From JBGFRR01 sp041695045 (GTDB lineage Bacteria; Bacteroidota; Ignavibacteria; UBA10030): DNA of 63,987 nucleotides. The stretch spans positions 1-63,987 of the forward strand of contig JBGFRR010000124.1 of assembly GCA_041695045.1 (NCBI GenBank), read 5' to 3'. The notes under the pieces were generated by a model. It did not search any database, had not been told where the DNA came from, and saw only the letters and a list, made by a program, of their open reading frames with translations. Positions 44,133 through 51,856 of the stretch are shown piece after piece. The position numbers and the translations under genes are program-made. Numbering within the stretch: position 1 is the first letter of the stretch; each line of letters opens with the position of its first letter.

Positions 44133-45135
44133 GAGACCGGCTCGAAAACGTGCTTCTTCCATACCGGTTCGTCGGCAAGCACGTATCGCTTCCGGCTTGA
44201 CGTTTCCCTCCCTTGTCGATGCCATTTGCAAGACCGACAAATACGTCGCGGCACGGGTTGGCATGACTGTCAATCGCCAATTCTTTGTAGCCTATCCCCA
44301 GATTCGGCAGACACTGATTGCCAAATCGGGATGGCAGTTTCCAGCGGATGAGATTTGGCAGACACTGTTTGCCAAATCTGAAATGAGATCCAACAGGTCA
44401 ATAGTGGGGACGGTGTCCGCACAATTGGAAACGCCAGGTGCAAGACTACTGAAATCACTTTCCTTCTCCCATTTCACAGAGCTCATCTCGATTGAGGATC
44501 CCCTCAAACGCGCCTTCTACGAAATCGAGTGCATCCGCGGTAACTGGTCGGTGCGCGGACTGAAACGGCAAATCGGAAGTCTGTACTACGAACGCTCCGG
44601 CCTTTCAAAGGACAAGAAGAAGCTTGCAGAACTTGTGCGCAAAGGTGCGGAGAGCGCCGAGCCAAAGCTTGCAATCCGCGATCCGTATGTCTTCGAGTTC
44701 CTCGGCGTCAAATCCAAGGAAGTGATGGCGGAGTCCGATTTGGAAGATGCATTACTCGATAAACTGCACGATTTTTTGCTCGAGCTTGGTCACGGTTTTT
44801 GCTTTGAGGTACGACAGAAGCGCATCCTCATCGGCAAGAAACCGGGATATGTGGATTTGGTTTTCTACCACCGTGTGCTGAAATGTCACGTGCTGATTGA
44901 ACTAAAGGTGGAAGAGTTCACACACGAGCACATCGGACAGCTTAACACCTACGTCAGCTGGTACCGCAAGAATATGATGAACGATGGAGATAATCTTCCT
45001 GTCGGCATTCTTCTCTGCACCCAGAAAGACCACGCGCTCGTAGAGTATGCACTCGCCGGAATGGACAACCGGCTCTTTGTGTCCAAGTACCAACTCGAAC
45101 TGCCGAAATGGAGCGATTCCTCGAAGAGCAGATGA
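44122..45135 (+). CDS. yhcG: YhcG-type PDDEXK nuclease (DUF1016)
   Basis: A 337-residue protein of the YhcG family: N-terminal DUF1016_N helices and a C-terminal PDDEXK nuclease core with GKKPGYVDLVFYHRVLKCHVLIELKVEEF (D, ExK). It overlaps hsdM by 11 bases and lies before hsdS, a common place for this gene in type I systems; its role there is not settled. Two 27-base repeats (44301-44327 and 44352-44378), coding IRQTLIAKS and IWQTLFAKS, each form a hairpin and lie between the two domains. The C-terminus seems frameshifted near 45105: another frame continues as MERFLEEQMKEIGYGG to a stop at 45158, a more usual ending. Confidence 0.87.
   Translation: MASKRPARKRASSIPVRRQARIASGLTFPSLVDAICKTDKYVAARVGMTVNRQFFVAYPQIRQTLIAKSGWQFPADEIWQTLFAKSEMRSNRSIVGTVSAQLETPGARLLKSLSFSHFTELISIEDPLKRAFYEIECIRGNWSVRGLKRQIGSLYYERSGLSKDKKKLAELVRKGAESAEPKLAIRDPYVFEFLGVKSKEVMAESDLEDALLDKLHDFLLELGHGFCFEVRQKRILIGKKPGYVDLVFYHRVLKCHVLIELKVEEFTHEHIGQLNTYVSWYRKNMMNDGDNLPVGILLCTQKDHALVEYALAGMDNRLFVSKYQLELPKWSDSSKSR
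44301..44378. repeat. two in-frame hairpin repeats in yhcG
   Basis: Two 27-base copies 51 bases (17 codons) apart differ at two positions. The second (44352-44378) is a perfect hairpin gatttggca/tgccaaatc with a 9-base loop; the first has one mismatched pair. Both are read in the same frame. Confidence 0.8.
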
Positions 45136-45147
45136 AGGAGATCGGGT

Positions 45148-46392
45148 ATGGCGGGTGAGTGGAAAGCCTTTACTTTTGGTGATGGCCCTATTGAGGTAAT
45201 TGACGGTGATAGAGGATTAAACTATCCGAAGCAACAGGATTTTAGCCAAACCGGCTATTGCCTTTTCCTTAATGCAGGGAATGTCACTGCTACTGGATTC
45301 AACTTCTCGGATTGCGCATTCATTTCTGCTGAAAAGGACTCACTCTTGCGCAAGGGAAAACTCCAAAAGTATGATACTGTTCTCACTACAAGAGGAACTG
45401 TAGGAAACGTGGCATACCTCGACGAATCAGTTCCGTACAGCCACATCCGCATCAACTCTGGAATGGTGATTCTTCGAGCACTGGATAAGGAGCTTTACCC
45501 CCGATTCTTGTATTACTTTGTTCGTTCAGCATTATTTGTGTCACAGGTTCAATCATTACGAACGGGGAGTGCGCAACCACAACTACCGATCCGAGATATC
45601 AACCGGATCAAAATTTCAGCTCCCCCACTAACAGAACAACAAGCCATCGCCTGCATCTTGGGTGCGTTGGATGACAAGATCGAGTTGAACCAGCGGATGA
45701 ACGAGACGCTGGAAGCGATCGCCCAGGCGATTTTCAAGAGTTGGTTTGTGGATGCGGTGAACAATGGGTTGCCGGAGGGATGGCGGGAAATCTCAATGCT
45801 CGACTTTGCCAATTTGCTGAGCGGTGGTACTCCCAAGACTGATGTCTCGGAGTACTGGGACGGAGACATTCCATGGGTTTCTGCCAAGGATGTCACTAAT
45901 GCACGGAATTCCTTTGTTCTGAGCACAGAGCGTCAGATAACCCAGACCGGAGTTGAGAATAGTGCCACGCAAATCCTACCTGCTCTCACCACGATCATAA
46001 CAGCACGCGGTACGGTAGGGAATCATTGTTTGCTCGGTCGACAAATGGCAATGAACCAGACCAACTACGGACTGACACCAAAAGACAAACGAAGTCACTA
46101 CTTCTTATTCTTCACAGTGTCGCATCTCATAGATGAACTCAAGCAGCAAGCCTACGGGACGATTTTCGATACGATTACCACACGGACGTTTCAGTATACC
46201 AACATTGTTCGGCCTCCCGAACCAGAGATTGAGCGATTCGAATCTACTGCTGGTTCCTTTATGAACAAGGTATTGACCAACCTGCAACAATCTGCCGCCC
46301 TCGCTGCCTTGCGTGATGTACTTTTGCCCAAACTCATCTCCGGCGAGTTGCGGGTACCGGATGCGGAAAGAATTGTGGGGAGGTGCGCGTGA
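45148..46392 (+). CDS. hsdS: type I restriction-modification specificity subunit
   Basis: A 414-residue HsdS with two target recognition domains, about 1-165 and 205-365, each ending in a conserved helical spacer: ALDDKIELNQRMNETLEAIAQAIFKSWFVD after the first and LQQSAALAALRDVLLPKLISGELRVPDA after the second. It sets the bipartite DNA target for HsdM and HsdR. Start ATG 45148 with AAGGAG at 45135-45140. The frame looks complete. It is followed by the four-helix-bundle gene with a 1-base stop/start overlap. Confidence 0.92.
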   Translation: MAGEWKAFTFGDGPIEVIDGDRGLNYPKQQDFSQTGYCLFLNAGNVTATGFNFSDCAFISAEKDSLLRKGKLQKYDTVLTTRGTVGNVAYLDESVPYSHIRINSGMVILRALDKELYPRFLYYFVRSALFVSQVQSLRTGSAQPQLPIRDINRIKISAPPLTEQQAIACILGALDDKIELNQRMNETLEAIAQAIFKSWFVDAVNNGLPEGWREISMLDFANLLSGGTPKTDVSEYWDGDIPWVSAKDVTNARNSFVLSTERQITQTGVENSATQILPALTTIITARGTVGNHCLLGRQMAMNQTNYGLTPKDKRSHYFLFFTVSHLIDELKQQAYGTIFDTITTRTFQYTNIVRPPEPEIERFESTAGSFMNKVLTNLQQSAALAALRDVLLPKLISGELRVPDAERIVGRCA

Positions 46393-46949
46393 TGGGTGAG
46401 CTTATACCAAAACACGGCGGATATCGAAACCTGCGCAGCTTCCAAACGGCTCAACAGGTGTACGACGCCACAGTGATCTTTTGCAGCCGTTTCATTGATA
46501 AACGCTCCCGCACGCACGATCAGATGGTTCAGGCCGCCCGGAGCGGTACACAGAACATTGCTGAAGGAAGCATGGCTTCTGCAACCTCAAAGAAAGCGGA
46601 ACTGAAACTGACAGGTGTTGCACGTGCAAGTCTTGAAGAGTTGCTCATTGATTACCAGGACTTTTTACGGCAGCGAGGCATGCGTATTTGGCCGAAGGAT
46701 TCCCCAGATGCGATGAAAGTTAGAAGGCGCTATTCGTCGGACAAGTCCGACGGGTCAGACGAGTCAGACCCTTACGGAATTGCTTCGGCTGAGCCTGAAG
46801 TAGCTGCCAACACGATCATTTGCCTGATCAATCAGGCAAGCTATCTTTTAGGCAGACAACTGAAGGTACTGGAGACCCAATTCTTGAATGAGGGTGGTTT
46901 TACAGAACGTTTGTACCGAGAGAGGCGAAGGCGCAAGGGCCAAGTTTGA
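46392..46949 (+). CDS. four-helix-bundle suffix domain protein
   Basis: A 185-residue protein of the S23/IVP-like four-helix-bundle group, long form: YRNLRSFQTAQQVYDATVIFCSRFIDKRSRTHDQM, AARSGTQNIAEGSMA, KLTGVARASLEELLIDYQDFLRQR and the C-terminal suffix ANTIICLINQASYLLGRQL. Genes of this type are often found inside type I restriction loci between hsdS and hsdR; no activity is known. The start ATG at 46392 overlaps the hsdS stop (TGATG). The acidic stretch SSDKSDGSDESDP is coded by two small palindromes and looks like another in-frame element. Confidence 0.88.
   Translation: MGELIPKHGGYRNLRSFQTAQQVYDATVIFCSRFIDKRSRTHDQMVQAARSGTQNIAEGSMASATSKKAELKLTGVARASLEELLIDYQDFLRQRGMRIWPKDSPDAMKVRRRYSSDKSDGSDESDPYGIASAEPEVAANTIICLINQASYLLGRQLKVLETQFLNEGGFTERLYRERRRRKGQV
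46736..46771. repeat. in-frame palindromes in the four-helix-bundle gene
   Basis: gtcggac, aa, gtccgac (46736-46751, perfect 7-bp stem) followed by gggtc/gaccc (46752-46771). They code the Ser-Asp repeat of the protein. Confidence 0.7.
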
Positions 46950-46962
46950 TGATGCCGACAAT

Positions 46963-46985
46963 AATCCCGACAAAGTGTCGGGATT
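46963..46985. repeat. cccgac/gtcggg palindrome before hsdR
   Basis: aatcccgaca, aag, tgtcgggatt: a perfect 10-bp hairpin between the four-helix-bundle gene and hsdR. No T-run follows, so it is not a standard terminator. Confidence 0.75.
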
Positions 46986-47010
46986 CCAGAAATGAGGATG
47001 GAAGAGTCAG

Positions 47011-49588
47011 GTGAATAGGTTTTCTGAATCAGTGGTTGAACAGGCGGCACTCGCATGGTTGGAAAGCCTTGGTTACACCATTCTGTCCGGCCTCGAAATC
47101 GCTCCGGGTGAATTACAGGCTGAGCGCGAGGATTATCGACAGGTGGTTCTTGAAACACGGCTTCGCCAAGCACTACAACGGCTAAATCCTCAAGTTCCAT
47201 CGGATGCAATCCAAGAGGCATTTCGCAAACTCACGCGACCGGAAATGCCTTCACTGATCGCCAACAATCACATCATCCATAAATACCTCGTTGAAGGTGT
47301 TCCTGTAGAATACCCTCGCGCCGACCGATCAATGGGCGGCGATCTCGTTCGTTTGCTTGATTACGACTTGATTGAAAACAATGAATTCCTCGCCGTCAAT
47401 CAATTCACCGTCGTCGAAGATCACCACGAACGCAGGCCCGATGTTGTTCTCTTCATCAATGGATTGCCGCTCGCCGTTCTCGAACTCAAGAACGCCGCAA
47501 CTCAGGGAGCGACGATTTGGTCGGCGTTCAATCAGCTTCAAACCTACAAGGAACAGATTCCATCTCTGTTTGCGTACAACGAAGCGCTCGTTATCTCGGA
47601 CGGCATCCAAGCGCGCATCGGCACGCTCACAGCCAACAAGGAGTGGTTCATGCCGTGGCGCACCATCGAAGGCGAACAGTTAGCCGATACAAAGCTTCCC
47701 CAACTGCAAGTTGTTCTCGAAGGTGTGTTCGACAAGCGACGCTTTCTTGACTTGATTCGGTACTTTATCGTATTCGAAGAAGCTCCGGGTGCTGCCTTTG
47801 TTAAGAAAATGGCAGGCTACCACCAATACCACGCTGTTAATGTCGCTGTTAAGGAGACACTTCGCGCTTCTGTTCTTCCATCACGCGTCGCTGATGAAGG
47901 CGGTGCATACTTTGCTAAAGCTCAACGTGAGGCCAAGCGAGGCGACAAATGTGTTGGCGTCATCTGGCACACGCAGGGCTCAGGCAAGAGTCTCACGATG
48001 GCTTTCTACGCGGGCCGGGTCGTCGCGCAACCTGAAATGGAGAACCCCACAGAGGGCGAAGATCAACATCCCCTACTTTCCAACCGCCGAAACATTGTTG
48101 TGATTGCCGACGAAGCCCACCGAAGCCAGTACGATTTCATTGACGGCTTTGCCCGTCACATGCGCGAAGCGTTGCCGAATGCTTCGTTCATCGGCTTTAC
48201 CGGAACGCCGATAGAACTCACCGACAAGAACACTCGTGCCGTGTTCGGCGACTATGTCAGCATTTATGATATTGAACGGGCAGTCAAGGATGGCGCCACC
48301 GTTCCCATCTACTATGAAAGCCGTCTTGTCAAGCTCGAAATCGACGAAGCCGCCCGCCCCACGCTCGACGAATTGTCATCGTCCGCGACATGTGGCTCAC
48401 AGGTTTTAACGCGCCGTGCCTTCATACGATGTATGCTGACAAGCCCATGCGCAGTCACGGACTGATGTAAGCCATCGCACGAGTTAATCGTGTCTTCAAG
48501 GATAAGCCGGGCGGGCTTGTGGTCGATTATCTAGGTCTGGCACACGAACTCAAACAGGCGCTCGCAAACTACACCGAGAGCGGAGGCAAAGGTCAAACGG
48601 CAATTGACCAAGAAGAAGCAGTCGCCGTCATGCTGGAGAAGTACGAAGTCTGTTGCGCTCTCTTTGCCCTGCCTGCGCCGCTGCCCAGCCCCTTCTATGT
48701 CTATGCCATTGAATGCGAAGACGGAAGCTATTACATCGGACACACAGACGATCTCACTCGTCGTTGGCAAGAACAGAGATCTGGAACGGCATCTGAGTGG
48801 ACGAAGAAGCATCAGCCTGTCCGAATTGCTCACTACGAACTTGCCTCGACCAGGAGACAAGCAGTGCAATGAGATTCGGGACGATGTCGCATTCTTCCAA
48901 GCTGTCAAAGCTGTTCTGGGCAAGAGCACAACTAACGGCGAAGTCACACGCGATGACGTTGAGTTTGCTATCAGGCAAATTGTATCTAAAGCCGTTGCAT
49001 CCGACGAGGTCACCGACATCTTCGCCGCTGCCGGGCTCAAGAAACCGGACATTTCCATTCTCTCCGATGAATTCCTGGCAGAGATTCGCGGAATGCCCCA
49101 AAGAAACTTGGCCGTCGAAATGTTGCGCAAACTCCTCGACGGGAAAATCCGAACCCGCAGCCGCAAGAACATTGTGCAGGCCCGTTCCTTTGCGGAGATG
49201 CTTGAGAACTCCATCCGATTGTACCAGAACCGAGCCATTGAGACCGCCCAAGTCATCGAAGAGTTGATCGGATTGGCAAAGGATCTACGCGAAGCCGACA
49301 GACGAGGTGAAGACCTTGGATTAACCGAAGACGAGATCGCTTTCTACGACGCTCTTGAAGTAAACGACAGCGCCGTCAAAGTTCTCGGCGACGAGACACT
49401 CCGAATCATTGCACACGAGTTAGTCAAAGCAGTTCGGGGCAATCTCAAAATCGATTGGACCGTCCGCGAGAATGTTCGAGCCGAGATGCGTGTTATCATC
49501 AAGCGCATCCTCCGGCGTTACGGCTACCCGCCAGACAAACAAGCAAGAGCAACCGAACTCGTTCTCGAACAAGCAGAAGTGCTTTTCC
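47011..49588 (+). pseudogene. hsdR: type I restriction endonuclease HsdR, multiply broken
   Basis: The N-terminal 470 codons are good HsdR: nuclease core RRPDVVLFINGLPLAVLELKN, Walker A HTQGSGKSLTM, IADEAHRSQYD and GFTGTP. But about 55 codons are missing after MENPT (near 48044), a larger piece is missing after PTLDE (near 48370) with a frame change, GLMQAIARVNRVF is cut by CAA to TAA at 48468-48470, a GIY-YIG fragment replaces about 55 codons at 48668-48863 and shifts the frame again, and the sequence continues (NEIRDDVAFFQAV to KRILRRYGYPPDKQ) in another frame. The last codons after EQAEVL are replaced by a HerA-like relic. Restriction activity must be lost. Confidence 0.9.
48668..48863 (+). 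mobile_element. truncated GIY-YIG element in hsdR
   Basis: Begins with the same left end cctgcctgc (48668-48676) and codes FYVYAIECEDGSYYIGHTDD, then RRWQEQRSG and RIAHYE up to about RRQAV. It is clearly related to, but well diverged from, the hsdM copy. The catalytic Glu region (REKE) and the right gcaggcagg end are missing, and neighbouring hsdR codons are gone too, so it is a dead remnant. Confidence 0.8.
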
Positions 49589-49858
49589 GAACGCGGTCGT
49601 TCCCTTGGAGTCATTCTTCTCTCAGCGCAACAGTTTATGAGTGCCGTTCATCCCAGAGTGACGGGAAACTCCGTAACCAAAATTCTTGGTCAGAGTACTT
49701 CGAGCGAAGTGATGCAACCCGACTATCGTTTTCTCGATCAGGACTTAAAATTGTCCGTGACGAGGTTGTCTAAAGGCGAGTTATTGGTGCAACACCCCGT
49801 GTTTCGACAGCCGGTAAGATTGTATTTCCGATGCCTGCGTACAAACAAGAATGAATGA
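49589..49858 (+). pseudogene. 3' relic of a HerA/DUF87-like ATPase gene
   Basis: In this frame the sequence reads ERGRSLGVILLSAQQF, HPRVTGNSVTK, QPDYRFLDQDLK and SVTRLSKGELLVQHP, resembling the C-terminal part of HerA-type ATPases of defence loci. Only about 90 codons remain, joined directly to the end of the hsdR remnant in a different frame. No start. Family assignment is from memory of the motif pattern and is moderate. Confidence 0.6.
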
Positions 49859-49963
49859 TTTGTTCATCGTTATGTATCTCACACAAAAGATAGAGGTTTT
49901 CCGTCAACCGATCGCAAGCAGCTCTTGAATCCTGATCAGACACCATACCGGGAAGCACACCCA

Positions 49964-51079
49964 ATGAAGAACACACCGAACATTCAGATGGTCGATGTCG
50001 TTGGACAGTACCGGAGGATCAAAAGCGAGATTGACGAAGCGGTCCTGGGCGTGCTCGGATCCGGCCAGTATATTTTGGGAAAAGAGGTGGCTGAATTTGA
50101 GTCAGCCGTTGCTCGCTACCTCGGTGTGAAGCATGCCGTCGGTTGCGCGTCGGGAACGGATGCGCTGCAGGTGGCCTTGATGGCGCTCGGCATTGGTCCG
50201 GGAGACGAAGTCGTCACAACACCCTTCACGTTTGTTGCAACGACGGAGACGGTCGTGTTGCTTGGCGCTCGACCCGTCTACGCGGATATCGACCCGATGA
50301 CGTTCAATCTCGATCCTGCGCGCATCGAACGAGCCATCACGCCGCGCACGAAAGCCATCATGCCCGTGCATCTCTACGGCCATCCGGCCGACATGGATCC
50401 AATGGTAGAGCTGAGTCGGCGCACGGGTATCCCGATCATCGAGGACATGGCGCAAGCCATTGGTGCGGAGTACAGGGGAACGAAGGTCGGCTCGTTCGGT
50501 GCGTTTGGGTGCATCAGCTTCTATCCGAGCAAGAACTTAGGCGCATTCGGCGATGGCGGTATGGTGGTCACGAACGACGATGCGCTCGCCGAACGCGTGC
50601 GGATGATTATTAACCACGGTTCCCGCGTGCGCTACCAGCATGAGGTCCTCGGCGTAAACAGCCGGCTCGATGCTCTCCAGGCGGCTATCCTGCGCGTCAA
50701 GTTGAAGCATCTTAATGCGTGGCTAGATGCCCGCCGGCGCGCGGCAGAGGTGTACAACAGGCTGCTCGACGGCGCCGATGATGTAGTTCGTCCAATTGAA
50801 GCGCCGTACGCTCGGCATGTTTACCATCAATATACCCTTCGGCTCAAGAACCGGGATCGTGTTGCCGCGCGATTAGCCGAGCGCGGCATTCCGCATGCGA
50901 TCTACTATCCGATCCCGCCGCATCGGCAAGAAGCATTCCGGGAGTTTGGCGCCGGCTCATTTCCGATTTCTGAACAAGCCGCCGCCGAAGTCCTTTCGCT
51001 GCCCATGCACACGGAGTTGACGGAAGAGCAGCAAGCGTTTGTGGTGGATGCGGTGAAGTCTGTGCAACAAGGGAAGTGA
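49964..51079 (+). CDS. DegT/DnrJ/EryC1 family sugar aminotransferase
   Basis: A 371-residue PLP enzyme: CASGTDALQVALMALGIGPGDEVVTTPFTFVAT, IEDMAQAIGAEY, and the PLP lysine K190 in SFYPSKNLGAFGDGG, then VNSRLDALQAAIL and the C-terminal SLPMHTELTEEQ. It puts an amino group on a nucleotide-linked keto sugar. The keto sugar could come from RfbB or from a WecB-derived route; the amino sugar is not known. The ATG at 49964 gives the normal start; the open frame upstream is not conserved. First polysaccharide gene after the defence island. Confidence 0.92.
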   Translation: MKNTPNIQMVDVVGQYRRIKSEIDEAVLGVLGSGQYILGKEVAEFESAVARYLGVKHAVGCASGTDALQVALMALGIGPGDEVVTTPFTFVATTETVVLLGARPVYADIDPMTFNLDPARIERAITPRTKAIMPVHLYGHPADMDPMVELSRRTGIPIIEDMAQAIGAEYRGTKVGSFGAFGCISFYPSKNLGAFGDGGMVVTNDDALAERVRMIINHGSRVRYQHEVLGVNSRLDALQAAILRVKLKHLNAWLDARRRAAEVYNRLLDGADDVVRPIEAPYARHVYHQYTLRLKNRDRVAARLAERGIPHAIYYPIPPHRQEAFREFGAGSFPISEQAAAEVLSLPMHTELTEEQQAFVVDAVKSVQQGK

Positions 51080-51130
51080 ATCCTGTTTTCGGTGAAGTGT
51101 TTCGAAGCTTTGCAATCGTAAAGGAACTGA

Positions 51131-51856
51131 ATGAACCGTTGCCTCATTGTTATCCCGACGTATAACGAAGCTGAAAATATCACGAAGATCATCCCGGAAG
51201 TGTTGAAGCACAATGAGCGCTTCGACGTCCTTGTGGTCGACGACAATTCTCCCGATGGAACAGCGGAGCTTGTCAAAGTAATGCAGCGGTCGTCAACCGA
51301 CGGGGAGCGCATCCATCTCATCGAGCGGGAGGAGAAGCTCGGGTTGGGAACGGCGTACGTCGCGGGTTTCAAGTTCGCGCTGGAGAAAACGTATGAGTAT
51401 GTCTTCGAGATGGATGCCGATTTTTCGCACGACCCCGCTGAGCTCACACGGTTGCTCGATGTGGCGCAGAGCTGTGAGATGGTCATCGGTTCGCGCTACA
51501 AATCGGGTGTGAATGTCGTCAACTGGCCGCTGCGCCGGCTCATTCTGAGCTACTCCGCCAACCTCTATACGCGCCTGATCACGGGCATGCCGGTGCGCGA
51601 TGCGACAAGCGGTTTCACATGCATCCGCCGCAGTGTCTTGGAGCGGATCGACCTCGACAGCATTCATTCAAACGGCTACGCGTTTCAAATCGAGATGAAA
51701 TTCCTCGCCTGGAAGCGCGGCTTCCGGCTGTGCGAAGTACCGATCGTTTTCGTCGACCGCCGCGTGGGCGTTTCGAAAATGTCGAAGAAGATCATGTGGG
51801 AAGCCGCGTGGATGGTCTGGAAGTTGAAGCTGAAGAGTTTGTTTGAACGGAATTGA
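51131..51856 (+). CDS. polyprenol monophosphomannose synthase-like GT2 (DPM1-like)
   Basis: A 241-residue GT2 enzyme without a membrane anchor: LIVIPTYNEAENITKIIPEV, VLVVDDNSPDGTAELV, GLGTAYVAGFKFAL, EMDADFSHDP (DxD), DATSGFTCIRRSVL and GYAFQIEMKFLAW, which match DPM1-type synthases making polyprenyl-phosphate mannose (or another hexose). Its stop overlaps the TTG start of the next gene, so the two are coupled. Confidence 0.9.
   Translation: MNRCLIVIPTYNEAENITKIIPEVLKHNERFDVLVVDDNSPDGTAELVKVMQRSSTDGERIHLIEREEKLGLGTAYVAGFKFALEKTYEYVFEMDADFSHDPAELTRLLDVAQSCEMVIGSRYKSGVNVVNWPLRRLILSYSANLYTRLITGMPVRDATSGFTCIRRSVLERIDLDSIHSNGYAFQIEMKFLAWKRGFRLCEVPIVFVDRRVGVSKMSKKIMWEAAWMVWKLKLKSLFERN

Noticed and set aside
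45108..45158. Separate 16-codon gene before hsdS
   Set aside because: It is better explained as the original end of yhcG after a frameshift.
47011..48465. A short but intact restriction subunit
   Set aside because: The helicase part is missing and the downstream frames continue HsdR sequence, so this is a broken gene, not a natural short form.
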